Counted from the first letter of the stretch, positions 22,118 through 34,600 are shown. The stretch is DNA of 64,000 bases from Spodoptera frugiperda (GCF_023101765.2 NC_064227.1:1116001-1180000); one strand, 5' to 3'. Numbers and translations: made by a program. The notes: generated from the letters alone by a model not told the origin.

Positions 22118-22212
22118 AGCAGTCATTGTGCGAATCAAACAAGCATCCTGCGTGTCCATGCTCCACTGAACCACAGCCCACGTGGGTCCACTCGACCAAA
22201 CATGGCGGCTTC
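22118..22212 (+). repeat. 85-bp cassette, copy 2 of 3
   Basis: GCAGTCATTGTGCGAATCAA, ACAAGCATCCTGCGTG, CATGCTCCACTGAACCA, CCCACGTGGGTCCACTCGAC and CAAACATGGCGGC match the other two copies in order. Confidence 0.7.
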
Positions 22213-22658
22213 AACGTCATACTTCAAGTTTGGCACCCTTCAATGATTTTTACTTTGGTATGTGCTATTTGTGGAATTGGAGAGTTTGGAAAACTGTCAT
22301 GAAGGTCCTTAGATCACTCATAGAGGACTTTCAGCATAGTCTTTTGATGTTCACATCTGGTATGTGTTTTCAAAGTGAGGTTAGGAGCCTGTTAGCTGGA
22401 TGTTAGGTGGAGTGTCTTATTATATATTCTTTATCCTATCATCCACTGTATTTTCTTTTTGTTATAGTCTATCTTAACTGCTTTTCTTGAGGTATTTAGT
22501 TAATCATGTTTATAATGCTATACTTAAGGTTTAGTTACTTTCTGATTAAAGATTCTGTCCTTATATGCCAGTCTTCAGATTCTTGACCACCTAGATCATT
22601 GACGGCATTTAACAGTTGTATTTTTTCTGTAAAAGCGAATTTGAAGGAATGAGCAATT

Positions 22659-22743
22659 GAGCAGTCATTGAGCGAAACAAGCAGGCATCCTGTATGCTCC
22701 ACTGAAGCATTCACCACGTGGGACCACTGGACCACGGACCGGT
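22659..22743 (+). repeat. 85-bp cassette, copy 3 of 3
   Basis: GCAGTCATTGAGCGAAACAA, GCAGGCATCCTGTATG, CTCCACTGAAGCATTCACCA and CGTGGGACCACTGGACCACG match copies 1 and 2. Spacing between copies is about 525 and 540 bp. Confidence 0.7.
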
Positions 22744-22749
22744 GAAGAC

Positions 22750-23908
22750 GGGTTAACTAGAGGATATTGACGTTTCTGTTATTTTAAACTGTACTTTTTT
22801 ATGATGGGGTTAAGGTGCATTTTTGGAAATTTTGGGATTATGTTAGCGAGTGATGGCTTTATAGAGAAATTTTTGCTTAAGAGTGTGATAGATCAAGTTT
22901 AGTCAATAATTATATTTTTTTCTTTTACCAATAAGTTCTTAAAATAAGGAAGTTCATTTCTTAGAGTGAGGAAATCGACAACCTAATGATTAGTTCCTTA
23001 TTGATTACTTAACAAAATGAGTCTTAGTTAAATCGAGACAGGTACAGGTAGGACCTGTACGTTTTATTGATAAAATTTTAAAGTAGTAGTTACAGTCTGC
23101 ATTTGTATTGTAAGGAATATTGAAAATTAAAATATTTTTTTACCATCTTCATTTAAGACAAATGTTTATTAATTCTATAATATAAAAATGAATCAAAGAA
23201 TGTGTTGCTAAGCGCATATCTCAAGAACAACTGAACCGATTTCGCTAGTTCTTTTTTTGTAGGGTTTGTTATTGTTAAGGTACTTATATAAGAAACAATT
23301 AAGAAATATGCACAGCAAAAATTCTTAGGCAAAGCAAAGTTCCTGATGTCTTAAATAAAGTAATAAATATTAATGTTTTTAATAAGTATCGAGCCTACAG
23401 TAACACCAAAACTTAAGCTTGTAATAATGACACAATAACACAAACTAGGCTAAGCCCAATCAAGTCAAGGTTTTACTCTACTCTAAAAATCACAATTTAG
23501 TGACCCTAATAGGTAGTATCGATAAAAAATATGACCATCAGAGAACATCCCTGGTTTATCGACAAAAACTACGGAGGTCGGTTGACTAATGATTTTTTGT
23601 CGATATCGACAAGGTTACAACCTTATTGTTTGCGTAAGTGTGCCCTGAAATTGTTAGGTTTGTGTTTAGTATAATAAAAATATTGTGTTGATTTGTAACA
23701 GTGTAAATCCATGGTTCTTTGGTTAAGCAATGGTTTCTTTTTGTTATTTAGGATATCATTGAAATCTGCCTTTGTTTGTAGAAACTACAGAATTTATAAC
23801 CTTTATCTGTTTGACATCATGACATTATAACCATCAAACGATTAGCTAATAATTACAGTTGTCAATGATAACTTGAAAATTAGTCACTATGGAGATGTTT
23901 ATTCGATG
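22750..23908. other. AT-rich intron stretch
   Basis: A decayed LINE-like tail (GCGCATATCTCAAGAACAAC, TGAACCGATTTCGCTAG near 23215) is present, with nothing else. Confidence 0.45.
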
Positions 23909-24048
23909 TTTTTTTTTTTGAGTGGGGATAAATAATCCAATGACTTCTCCCGCCTTGGGCGAGGCGAGAGGGAGTATCAAACTTTTACTGACTAAAAACC
24001 ATCCCGTTCCTACTTCTAATCCCTGGTAACCACGCTAGGTAGTCCGCA
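23909..24048 (-). mobile_element. Family B SINE, reverse
   Basis: A T-tract is followed by GATAAATAATCCAATGACTT, CTCCCGCCTTGGGCGAGGCG, CTTTTACTGACTAAAAACCA, TCCCGTTCCTACTTCTAATC and GCTAGGTAGTCCGCA. Confidence 0.85.
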
Positions 24049-24820
24049 TTTCTCTTAAGAATCTAGTTAAACTTTAAAGAATGTAAAATTTGGCAAAAAA
24101 CTGATTAACACCCAGCCATTTTGTTGTAGCCTAAATAGACGCTTGTGATCCAAAATCGTAGTAGTTTTATTTATATCGAGAAACTGTCTCCATTAATGGA
24201 TAATAAAGGAAAAAGAATAAAAGAAAACAATTGAATTTCAATTACATTGAAATAAAACTGACTCATTTCTACCGAAAATGAACAACTTAGCTTGATTAAT
24301 CAATTATAAACTTTAATCTCTTTTAAATAAGACACTTTATTCAGTTGTCAATTGACTTCGATCCACCGTATCAAAATGTTAGGTAACTTTAATCACGACT
24401 TTTAATGTAATAATTCGATCAATTACTTCAGTTCTGTAAAGTTTAGATAGACGTAAACATCACGCTTTTTATAATCCGAAAGAGCTAAAACTTGCGAGTC
24501 TATTTTTTGTCATCGTTCATGTTCATTTTAAGCAGACATTTACACTGGCCCGGCTGGAGAATAAAATATACATTACCTATCTACTTCCTACCTTCTACTT
24601 ACTACCTCTACTCTTCACATGGGTTAAGAGCCGTGTAAGAGACTACATATTTGAAAGAGACCGAGCAACAACGCTCTCTGATAAACATGAACTTTTTGCA
24701 CTGCGTTCTCTGATATATCTGAACTTTTTGAATCTCCGATTTCTGATCAATCATCATAGCACAGTAGTGTAGAGCACGTTGCTTCGCGTTCCGTGCGCGC
24801 TTCATAAAGCCATCAGACCC

Positions 24821-24999
24821 CCACCGATGGGGTCCAGTAGGGCTGATGCTCGATCCGGAGCTGCGGACTACCTAGCGGGTTACTAAGGCTCCGGTTCAAA
24901 GAGCAGGAGTAACAACGGGTGGTTTTTAGTCAGTAACAGTCTGATACTCACTCTCACCTCGTCAAAGGCAGGAGAAGTTATTTTACCCCTCAAAAAAAA
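24821..24999 (+). mobile_element. Family B SINE, full length, diverged
   Basis: CCACCGATGGGGTCCAGTAG, GGCTGATGCTCGATCCGGAG, CTGCGGACTACCTAGCGGGT and AGTCAGTAACAGTCTGATAC are followed by an A-tail. No target-site duplication is clear. Confidence 0.85.
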
Positions 25000-25573
25000 T
25001 GGTGTAGAAGCAACATTTAGAACATTAAATCTCTTTCTATTAACAAACTTATAATATTATTGTTTGAAGCAGAAATTGTACCCGTGACACAGCACAGCAG
25101 TCGGTCACCCAGCCACTGCGATAATACAGTCTAATTAAATTCTGAAATAAGATTGAAATACCTTGAATTATAAAGACACAGATCATCAGTTGCCAGTGCC
25201 TTCTTAATTTAGTTAATAACCTTCATAGTGAGGTGAGGTCAAGTTTAGTACAACAGAAGGTAGCCATTCGACACGGCTTACTGGAAAATTTTCTACCGTT
25301 TATTTATTTATTATTATAATTGTTACGTCATTTTTGGTGTTCGATTTATTGATATTATCGTGTTGGTTGGGTAAAGTATTATTGGGGTTTTATTCGTTTT
25401 TTCAAAATTTCGTAGTAAAAGAAGGAGTTTGGAATTGTGCTTGGTATACACCAAGCAATAGCCAATGTAGTGTATCTGTATTACATTTTATAGCGTGTAC
25501 TTCTGTCTACACCCTCGAGGATACAATACATGTATACAAAAAAAAACTCATAATATTACAGTTTAAATATAAC

Positions 25574-25703
25574 TTTTTTTTGGGGAGAAGATCATCCAAT
25601 GACTTCTCCCATCTTAGGTGAAGCGAGATAGGCAGTGACAGACTTTTATTGACTAAAAACCAACTCGTTCCTACTCCTGCTGTTCGAGCTAAAACCCTGG
25701 TAA
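25574..25703 (-). mobile_element. Family B SINE, reverse, 5'-truncated
   Basis: The T-tail GGGGAGAAGATCATCCAATG, CTTCTCCCATCTTAGGTGAA, TATTGACTAAAAACCAACTC and GTTCCTACTCCTGCTGTTCG end near CCCTGGTAATAA. Confidence 0.8.
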
Positions 25704-26073
25704 TAATAGCTCAGATCAGCTCAGCTCAGATATAACTGGTGTCAATTTCGTAACAAACAAGCCAATCTCGGATAACCGAAAATTCAACAGCAAGAGGAAA
25801 TAATCACTGTCCACTATCGTTTAAATGAAAATAAACTATGATCCAATCTCTTTAAAATACGACATTTCGATAAATGATTGAAAACCAATTTCTTGGTGAC
25901 ATTTGAATGTCAATCAATCATTTCGTTCGAATAGAAAGTTTCATAGTTTTATTGTCTAAATCTAAAAGTAGGAGAAAATAATGGCGTTACTAAACGGAAA
26001 ACAAATTAGGTTCTCATTTTTAAGTAGTTTCCTCACGGTGTCCATCTTGTTAAAAATGAGAACAACTACGGAT

Positions 26074-26338
26074 AAGTGTGGGAGAGCCATGCTTCGGCAC
26101 GAATTGACACGACCGGAGTGATACCACGGTCTCACAAAAAACCGACGTGAAACAACGCTTGCGTTGTGTGAATGTGGTTACCAGTCTTCTCAATTTTCGA
26201 TTCCCCAACAATCCTTATATTCCTAACTTCTAAAAGGCCAGCAACGTATTTCTAACGCTTCTGGTGTTTCGGGTGGCCATGGGCAGCGGCGATTGCTTAC
26301 CATCAGGTGATCTGTCAGCTTGTTTACCAGCTTATATC
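26074..26338 (-). mobile_element. Family A repeat, near full length, reverse
   Basis: AAGTGTGGGAGAGCCATGCT, TCGGCACGAATTGACACGAC, AACAACGCTTGCGTTGTGTG, GGTGTTTCGGGTGGCCATGG and TTACCATCAGGTGATCTG are in order. The flanks show no certain target duplication. Confidence 0.85.
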
Positions 26339-26584
26339 ATGAAAAAAATGGTAAAAGACATAATGTGTTATGTATACATTTTACAGCAACTCTAATTAAT
26401 TAATTACAATTCAATTCAGGAAGCTACTTCAACCTGTACACACAACATTAAACCGTCAATCAATCAAAATCAATTATACCATTAAAAAAACAACTCAGCA
26501 TTTACTTACAAATCACAAAAACAAAACCAAACAGATTGATCCTCCAAATAATTTCCTACGGGAAACTAAATTTTACATGCTCCC

Positions 26585-26760
26585 ATTTCCCACAATAGCC
26601 AGAGAGGCGCAGACGCCGACGGCAACATGGCGGCGATGACGTCACACCGGAAACGGCTCCGTTTTGAATTTGGAACGGTCGAGCGAGCAATGGCGGAACA
26701 TCCGGCGCGCGAAGACGTTACATTGAATGCGCGTGCGACGTTGAAAATGTTCTATGTAGA
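26585..26760 (+). promoter_or_regulatory. GC-rich regulatory islet with PHO/YY1, CRE and ETS-like motifs
   Basis: In strong contrast to its AT-rich flanks, this stretch holds GGCGCAGACGCCGACGG, AACATGGCGGC (YY1/PHO type), a perfect TGACGTCA at 26637-26644, CACCGGAAAC (ETS core) and GCGCGC. An open frame starts at the ATGGCGGCG (26627) and runs 68 codons, but its second half is AT-rich and no clear donor ends it. I read it as an enhancer or promoter islet, possibly with a transcribed first exon. Confidence 0.45.
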
Positions 26761-26839
26761 TCTATTGATCATTGATCTTGATCTTTACCGTTTTATTTGT
26801 TTTAAAGGTTTGTTTCACGGTGTTTGGGTTTAGGGTCTG

Positions 26840-28200
26840 TCTTATTGGGTATTGGAAAGTGGATGGACGGTCATGGCTCCCCCTACATTAAATAATGTGA
26901 AATAATGCATTCACAAGTTTAATGTTGACAGATGGTTCCTTTAATATTTTTTATACGTTTTGCCGTGAGTTTTGCTTATCAAAACAAGTTTTAAGAACAT
27001 TAAATTGATAAAATTCTCACTCCTTACTACACATTAATTTATAACATGACTGACAAGCCGATTGTAAGCCAATTTTACTAAAAACTCTTCATCATGAACA
27101 TGCCTATCTGCTCTGAAGAGTCCCTCTGTGACTCGAAACTAGTAGACCTTTTCTCCATTAATGTACGTGAGTAAACCGTGATATTTAGTTAATTTAATAT
27201 GTCTCACGATAGTTATTATAAAAATATAGATTACCAAGTTCTTCAGGATATCTATTTTTTTAAGATTAATAAAACCACAAAACATTTTGCATGGGTCAAA
27301 ACTCTAAACCTAGACTTCAATTTAAGCTAGACTTAAGACTCATCCAAAGTCAAAACCAAAAGTAGTAGCAATGAACAAAACAAACCAATTTTCAAAAACA
27401 AGACCCCACACAATGATGTATACTTTTTCTTTTTTTTAAACAATAAACGGCACGGTAATCGAACCCGGAAGGTGATATAAAAACCTATCTATCTGACTAC
27501 TGTGTATATTTATTTGTTAGTTGTTTGGTGTTATGGCTACAAATGGTAAATAGACCGATAATTGTGCGGTTGTTAGTGATGGGATTAAGTCGATAGTTAT
27601 TGTATCGATATTTGTGTTTTTTAAAGTTTTGTATGATTTTTGTTCGGGTAGGTGTGTGGTGGGATAAGAATTTAATTCATGAGGTTATTTCAATGTTAAA
27701 TTTTGTTAATAGTAGGAGATAAAAATAATTAATTTAATAATGACAGAATTTTAAGTATATAATTGAATTCAAGTCGTCTTTAAGAATACTTTTACTTATT
27801 TATTTTAGTACATTGTTACTCATCAAGCATATTGTTGTCATACAAATATCTTCACAAAATATCATTATGAATTCAAATCGATCATGAATATACTTAACAG
27901 AATATACTTACCTGTTTTATTTTTTATCGAAACAATTTCAATTGATGTTTTCACCACAGCTACATCACTAACTAACCGCTACCATCTTGATACAATATTA
28001 GTTTTCGATATTTCGTTTCTTAATAATTCTATTAGCAAAAAATGTTACTGTAATAGCTTGTAATAAGGTTCATTTTACATTAAAGTTTTTATTAGTACCA
28101 TCATTGTTTAATGATTTCATCTAATGTATTTGATTCAATACTTTCGATAAATAGTTCATCTACGCAGTTTTTTTCTGTCTTTACGATTTTCTCTATAAAT
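26840..28200. other. AT-rich intron stretch
   Basis: Apart from the repeat at 27090 and a reversed B-box remnant near 27450 (GGTAATCGAACCCGG), no feature is supported. Confidence 0.45.
27090..27182 (+). repeat. Interspersed repeat (GAAGAGTCCCTCTGTGACTC), copy 1
   Basis: GAAGAGTCCCTCTGTGACTC, GAAACTAGTAGACCTTTTCT and CCATTAATGTACGTGAGTAA recur almost unchanged at 48776-48860. The family is not identified. Confidence 0.65.
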
Positions 28201-28208
28201 GTATGTAT

Positions 28209-28289
28209 AAAAAGAGTAGGAACAAGATGATTTTTAGTCAATAAGAGTCTGGAAGAAGTCATTGGACGATTTTACGCCCTCAAAAAATA
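28209..28289 (+). mobile_element. Family B SINE, 3' remnant
   Basis: GAGTAGGAACAAGATGATTT, TTAGTCAATAAGAGTCTGGA and AGAAGTCATTGGACGATTTT are followed by CCCTCAAAAAAT. The block with the TCTCGCCTCGCCCAAGG core is deleted. Confidence 0.7.
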
Positions 28290-28767
28290 TCTATAATATG
28301 ACTATAATTATCATCACTTTTTAAATTATTTAATTTAATATAAAAATATTTAATTTTATTATTAACCAATATTTAATTTATTGAATACGTGAGACATTCG
28401 TGACGCCACCAAAGTCACAGGTAAAAGTAAGTTGTGAATAACTTACGACCTGTCAAGTGCTGTTAGTAAAATGCGGGTAGGTAATGTATTAGTTACCGTC
28501 TTTACACATTTTTCCACATAAACTTACTGATTATAAGCAGCGTATACTGCCATACCACGTTATTAGACTTCCATATAAACCCTTCGCATTCGAAGTCTGG
28601 CTTTAGTAAAGTATTGCTGGATTTTTAATATTAGAATTATTTCGTTGTTTGTTGCTGAGCCTACGGCTAAATATGGCACAATTCTACCTACACTCATGAT
28701 ATTAATCATTTACTTACAATTTATCGTTTATCTTTTTTTAATTAGAGTCAATATAACAACCACTTTT

Positions 28768-28962
28768 AGATGAGCACTGGTGGAAGCGGATTCAGCTAAG
28801 CTATGTTTTTTAATATAAAAAGATGCGTGATATGAAAGGCTTCCCTACTATCAATACATCGCAGTGGAAACGGTCACTTAGTTTCACAGCTTAGCTTCAT
28901 CGTGGTATCATCTTTGTGGCATAGCTACATAGCACATATCTGGTGGAAAAGCACTCTTAATT
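28768..28962 (+). mobile_element. Family F MITE-like element, copy 3
   Basis: It shares AGCTAAGCTATGTTTTTTA, AAAAGATGCG, CAATACATCGCA, GGTCACTTAGTTTCACAGC and AGCACATATCTGGTGGAAAAG with the 42.4-kb copy. It contains internal inverted words (AGCTAAGCTATG / CATAGCTACATAGC). Confidence 0.65.
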
Positions 28963-29545
28963 TGATGGTAGATAATTCATCTTTACAATGGTATTTATAA
29001 CATAAATGTCTACTTCTTCCCGAACAAAAAGGTGTGATAATCCTTATTATATTATTTTAATGTACCAGTTCCAACTGCTACAAAGGTCATAGAACAAGTC
29101 TATCTCTCGCGGAAGCGGTTGCGGTCACACCTGCCTACGACCGTTTTCTTATTAGCCGTGATTGTTTTCTATTCGCACCGATTCGACGATTGTTTGTTGT
29201 GCTGTAGTTTAGTTGTGTACCTCAACAGTTCGGTTTCCTGTTTCGGTTTATGAATTGATTCGGTTTTCGTGTAGTTATAAGATGGTTGATGGTTTTGGTT
29301 TTTCGGTTTTGATTTTTTTTTTTGTAATGATAATGTCATCTTCATTAAACAAGCTTGTGTCACTAGTGGATAAATGAACATCTCTCTATAAGCTAGTCTA
29401 TCTTAATTTAAGTGCTTGGAAAGTGAATTGGAGATTTTGAGTTAAACGATTAGATATAGTTTAAGATTTTTAACTGAATTAAATTACTAAATATTTATGT
29501 ATATGACCATAAACATAGAACAGTAAAAACTATACGTGCTACTAA

Positions 29546-29722
29546 TATTATAAATGCTAAAGTTTGTTTGTTAATATCCAATTTGGAGTTTTAATCAATC
29601 ACACTGAAACTACTGAACGGATTTTGATGAAATTTGTCATACAGACAGGGTATCAGCTGGCTTATGTGATAGAATATCTTTTATTCCACAAGAACAAGCA
29701 AAGCTACTGGCAGAAGCTAGTT
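29546..29722 (-). mobile_element. Family E RTE-like tail, reverse
   Basis: ACTAATATTATAAATGCTAA, AGTTTGTTTG, ACTACTGAACGGATTTTGAT, AATTTGTCATACAGACAGGG and GCTACTGGCAGAAGCTAGTT are the reverse of the tail at 46833. The 67-codon frame here belongs to it. Confidence 0.75.
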
Positions 29723-30016
29723 AATGATAGAAATATAACAATAAAATCTATAGTTTTTATACATTAAGACATAAATTCTTCATTGTCCCAATATTTAGGT
29801 CGTCGGATTTGAGTCAGGGTCCAAAACTGGTATACAATAAGGCCATAAAGAAGACGTCAGTCTAGATGCCCTAGGCTCAGGCTGGACCGTAATCCAGTTA
29901 GCCTAGATTATGTCCTGGGATAGGGCTGTCAGATATTGTATATTTGTTTGATATTCAATGTTAAAATTATGTCATATATTCAATGTTGTTATGTATATTA
30001 TAAAAATGTTAAATTC

Positions 30017-30150
30017 CTATTACACTCACCCCCTATTACATGGGGCTATAACAGAAATGGTGAAAAATGGGGGTGCATTGTATAGCGGCATTACGTGTCG
30101 TAATAAGCATCTTGCCTACCCCTTCGGGGTAAAAGGCGAGACGTTGTTTT
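30017..30150 (+). mobile_element. Family D repeat, 3' part
   Basis: ACTCACCCCCTATTACATGG, GAAATGGTGAAAAATGGGGG, TTACGTGTCG and TGCCTACCCCTTCGGGGTAA align with 37630-37760. Confidence 0.75.
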
Positions 30151-30604
30151 TTTTTTCAATTTTAATATAATTGTTTATTTGGAAGTAGGTATTCGTATAG
30201 CCATCGTAAGTAGGTAGGTAGGTACGTAGGTAATGGTTGAGATTATTTATTATAGTGTTCCTATATTATTTTTAAAAGGCATACAGAGCTTAAGCTTGTA
30301 GCTACTTTTTGATGTGAGTACGGAACCATTTTAAAAACTAAGATTTGGCACTTTAAAACATGTTTGTATAATGTCGAGTATTCAGCACAATGACTATGAA
30401 GCCCAGAGTTGTCAGTTCGATTCCCTGACCTAACAAAGTACTATTCGTCATTTTGATATTATTCGATAATAGAAGTTCAATAAACGTGGTTCGTCCCTAC
30501 ACAAAATTATATCCTAGTACAAATATACCTAAGGCGGGTATCTTTCACTTATTATGAGTTAAGCTTCAATAGTTTCAACTTGGAAAGTCGTAATCATAAG
30601 TGTT

Positions 30605-30830
30605 TTGTGGTCAAGTGATATGCGATGTACGCCATTTGGTTTCATTTCTTTTATTTATCTATAACTGGAGAATCTCAAAGAAGGACCAAATTAAAAGTAC
30701 CCTTAACCGACTAGCATGTATGAAAAGACTGATGACTGTTGATGATGCGAAAGAGATATGTAAGATTCGTAGCAATTGGCGTTCCATTGTCTCTGCCTAC
30801 CCCCATGGAAGACAGGCGTGAGGATATGTA
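30605..30830 (+). repeat. LINE 3' end: reverse-transcriptase C-terminal type frame
   Basis: The open frame reads …LACMKRLMTVDDAKEICKIR… then SNWRSIVSAYPHGRQA-stop, a style I associate with the C-terminus of lepidopteran non-LTR retrotransposon proteins (inference). The same DNA block is present, decayed, at 17385 and 40220. There is no RT core domain, so it is a 5'-truncated dead copy. Confidence 0.55.
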
Positions 30831-30844
30831 TGTACTCGTATGTA

Positions 30845-32111
30845 TGGGATTACTGAGCACGTGGTCTTAAGTTCAATTCCCAGTGACGAAATAAAGTTAT
30901 TTGGGAATTCGGAATTGAAATACCTATGTCGTCTATCGTGTATTTGATTTAATTAAATAAAAATCACAACAATAATGCTATCCCTTAAATTCTATTTGCT
31001 TTCCTTGTATCAAAGTCTAGCTGAGGAGATAGGTCTAATACCTAACTGTCTAGGTCTCTAGAATAAACACTATAATCTAGACCAGACTACAGTTAGGATT
31101 TAGGTCGAGCTGTAAGGTCTAAACCAATATTGACTATATTTGGTATGCATACTTTTTATTTTTGTTCTTGTACCTCATTGGTGCTGAAAGGCAAGTGATG
31201 TTTGTTGGTTGAGATCGTGGGTTCGATTTCCAGGTTATAGAAAAAGTAGTGTATTTTCAAGAGTTATAAGTTATTCTTCTTATTTAGGAGTAAGAATTGG
31301 TAATAGTATACACATTAAATCACTCACTATTATCTTAGTGGCATAGTAGCAGATTATGTATTTATTTCAAAAAATTTAAACTCAAATGTACCTTATCCAA
31401 CGCGGGAATCGAATCCAAGACCCTTTGCTCTTCTTACAACCACACTACTAATAAGGTAATCAAATCAACTACATACCCTCATAAAAAATACAATGTAAGG
31501 TCAAAACCCTATAAAAAAAACCCTAGACCCACTCACTTAAGGTCCCTACCCTTATCAGTGCCCTTTCCTGACCCCTCAGAGTTCATTTAACCCAAGCAAC
31601 GACAGGTGTCAGCACTAGTCTTCCGTTATAAGTACAAAAACCTACCCCAAGACTGTTACTAAAGAAAAAAAATATTTCCTATCAGCTGAGCGAAAACCAA
31701 CTTTATAATTACAGTCAAGAAATTTGTATAATAACTTTTATATTTAAAGCAGTAAGGGTGATTTTCCTTTACCAAGTATTCGGTACAGGTGTAAAATGAA
31801 ACAAATTTGTATATGCGGTTGGGAAAATTGGTCAATGCATTCTATTTCGTGGGCAATAAAGTTCAATGTTGTCTGCGGTTTTTGAGAAGGAAGTGTATTC
31901 GTAACTTTGTTTCGTTATAGTTAGGAAGTGCGAAGATTGGTTAGTTCCTAGTTGGGTTTGAGTTATATTTTCGATGTAAAGTACAGTTTTTTTCATAATT
32001 TATGCATTTATCTATCGATTTGTTCAATGCATTGAATAACTTAGAAGGTATTGCATTCCAAGCATAGTTTTATTTCTGTCTATACATATTATACTTATAG
32101 ATGTATATTTA
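30845..32111. other. Intron stretch with three tRNA-like remnants
   Basis: GTTCAATTCCCAGTGACG (30870), GTGGGTTCGATTTCCAGG (31220) and, reversed, GCGGGAATCGAATCCAAGA (31402) are SINE-head remnants. No tRNA fold is complete. Confidence 0.45.
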
Positions 32112-32312
32112 ACTAGGTGATGCGCGTGGCTTCGCTCGCGTAGGTTACAGGCTTTGGCTTTGTGACTAACCTACGAAATAAAGAACCCTAAGTAATTCCT
32201 TAGTACATCAGTTACCTGCCAGAAAAAGTCTCGTCAAAATCATTCCAGCAATTTCAGAGATTAGTCGGAACAAACATACAGATAGAGAGACAAAAATTGT
32301 AAATAATGTTGC
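32112..32312 (+). repeat. RTE-like tail, diverged
   Basis: GATGCGCGTGGCTTCGCTCG, AGTCTCGTCAAAATCATTCC, AGCAATTTCAGAGATTAGTC and GGAACAAACATACAGATAGA are in the usual order of such tails but belong to a different subfamily from E. Confidence 0.5.
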
Positions 32313-32929
32313 TTTGGTGTATGTATCGTATGTATATGCATATGCATGTAGTAAAAAGCGGTTATTTCAATATTACAAACAAACACTTCAATTTTATTTA
32401 TTAGTCTGGAATTAGAATTTCTTTTGTTACTTCATTTATTTATTTAATGGTTATCAGATAACCACCAATAATAAAGAAATTAAACTTCAATTAAATATAA
32501 GTCAACCAAATAATTTTAAAATCATCATAAACTTTATAATATAATACAAAGATTAAAAAAAACCTTAATCCTACTATTATAAAACACCCTGTCGCTACAT
32601 AATTATACAGGATGTTACATTTTGATATCATTGTCATCGGAAATGACTACACCCTTAATAGTCCACGTGCCATAGACAATTTAAAAAAAAAGGTAAAAGT
32701 TCGTTAAAGCATGTGTTGGTAATGCCACTGTATTGTCTATGGTTTAGTAAAGGTTATCTATAGAAATTGAAGGTTGTTGGTGTGTTTGAGGGTTCTAATC
32801 TCTTGAATTAACATTTGTGTTAGAAATCTTATATTGATATCAAAAGTACGATTAAATCATTTTCTTTGAAGTTATCAAAAGTTGGTTCAGTTAGTGCAGT
32901 TTTTCGATTTTCGTTATTATTTTTTAAAT

Positions 32930-33045
32930 CGATGCCTATGAAAAGGATTGGCCACAGAAAGGTCTACGAAAAGATGAGTGGAAGGAGAGTAGGGAGGCCT
33001 TTGCCCTGCAGAGGGACGACCATGCATTTTAAAACTTAAATTTTT
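32930..33045 (+). repeat. LINE coding-end fragment
   Basis: The frame reads D-W-P-Q-K-G-L-R-K-D-E-W-K-E-S-R-E-A-F-A-L-Q-R-D-D-H-A and is followed by AT-rich DNA. The tryptophan/charged pattern is like the end of a non-LTR reverse transcriptase, but the fragment is too short to assign. Confidence 0.35.
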
Positions 33046-33274
33046 AGATTTTAATTTCTATTATATTGTCATTCATTGTTGACCCAACATTTGATTGTAA
33101 ATGGTCAAAATTGGTTGCCAAAAATACATAATTATGTTCAGTGTAAACCAAAATAACACAATTTTCAAAAAAACCTTTATAATCTTATCAATTAACAAAA
33201 CAGTGCAAAACATGGCAAACACCCAATCATTTTGTCCAACAATAAAAGCCCAGCCGGAGCATCGATCCCGTTGA

Positions 33275-33395
33275 CCAGCGTTGACATTTAACGCCGCAAA
33301 AAATCACGCATAGCACGTGGCAACCCACCTGCTAGACGCTAGGGTTGTCACGCGAACAGTTGCGCCGGCGCATGTTTCATTAAGTCGGTGCATTT
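33275..33395. promoter_or_regulatory. GC islet with TGCGCCGGCGCA palindrome
   Basis: Unique, moderately GC-rich sequence with AACGCCGC, GCACGTGGCAAC (E-box CACGTG), GTCACGCGAAC and TGCGCCGGCGCATG. The palindrome at 33361-33372 is identical to that at 9930. No open frame or repeat explains it. Confidence 0.35.
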
Positions 33396-33948
33396 CTTGT
33401 TGTTAATGAAAAGCTATAGCTTTTTAATGTGGTTTTATTTACTTAAATATTATCTTATAACCGTCTGCAAGACTTATGTTTTGCACTTTTGGTGCAAAAG
33501 TTAGGTGATTGGTTAGGGAGCAATGTATTGCGGGTTTGATTAACGCAAGTATATTGTGATAAGTTCCCTGTAATTGGAAAGATTTTAATCCATAAGTAAT
33601 AAGTCACTTATTAAACATAGTAATATAAATTCTAAAATATATGGTGCTAGGCACTGTTAATTTTTATAATAATACTTACTCCAACCCGGTATTCGAACCC
33701 TAGACCCCACTTAAGACCCAGTCTTCATTACTATCCAAGTACAAGAAACAGACACACTCTACTTTTTTATAAGTCTTCTACAAACGTAGAATATGCCTGT
33801 ACTCTAGTTTTTTATAACTTATCGTTAAAAGGGGAAAATAAAAATAAAAAAAAAACCGTTACAGTGGCAACCCTTAGGCGATTGCAATTACAATCATTGC
33901 TGCAAGGGTTGCGGTCATTCTAGTTAACTTTTGCTAAAGGTTAAACTG

Positions 33949-34096
33949 TACCCTTAGTATGAGTTTGCTTTACGTTTAAAATAATTGAAACGTGAGTGCG
34001 TTCGGCATTCTAATTGGCTGGCTCGAATAAACCAACCAATCAGGGCGCAGGACGCTTTGATTGCTTTAAATGTATAGCAAACTCAGATTAAGGGTA
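33949..34096. mobile_element. Family K inverted-repeat MITE, copy 2
   Basis: It starts TACCCTTAGTATGAGTTTGC and ends with the inverted form AACTCAGATTAAGGGTA, giving terminal repeats of about 29 bp with roughly five mismatches. The inner ATTGGCTGG and CCAACCAAT also pair. It is 148 bp with TA at both ends, which fits TA-target elements such as the Tc1/mariner group. No coding capacity. Confidence 0.75.
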
Positions 34097-34444
34097 ATGG
34101 TATGTGTTAAAAAAAAACAATTATAAACTAAACGAAGTTATTTAGGAATGGTGTGAATATTATAAAGATTTTTATAAATAGAAATATTCAGAACCCCTAA
34201 TACATTGGTTATAATGTTAATTTTCAAAATTTCAAATAGTGTGCGAAGGCGAAAGTTTAAAATTAGAATAATAAATACTAATAAAAAAACACATAGCCAC
34301 CCTCCACTACACATTGGGGGGTTGCCCAACGCAAATGCACATAAAATATTCAAATAGTTGAAATGTTTCAACAACAGGTGTTGAATTTATGTGGGAATTG
34401 TTTACAATTTGCATACCGAAGTAATTTTAGTTGTATTAGCTTTA

Positions 34445-34600
34445 GTCTGCTGTCAACAACCTGTCACAGTCCACTGCTGGACTATGAGCTGCCTTTACAT
34501 AAGAGGATAGCTAGGCAGGCAAATTACAGTTCGTAATTAAAAAGGTTCAGGGGCCTGCTCCGGTTCTCCAATCCGAAGTTTCATCGTTTAATCTTCGGCC
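34445..34600 (+). repeat. LINE-type tail fragment, decayed
   Basis: CACAGTCCACTGCTGGACTA and TGAGCTGCCTTTACATAAGA resemble the GTCCACTGCTG block at 12070 and 54645. Confidence 0.4.
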
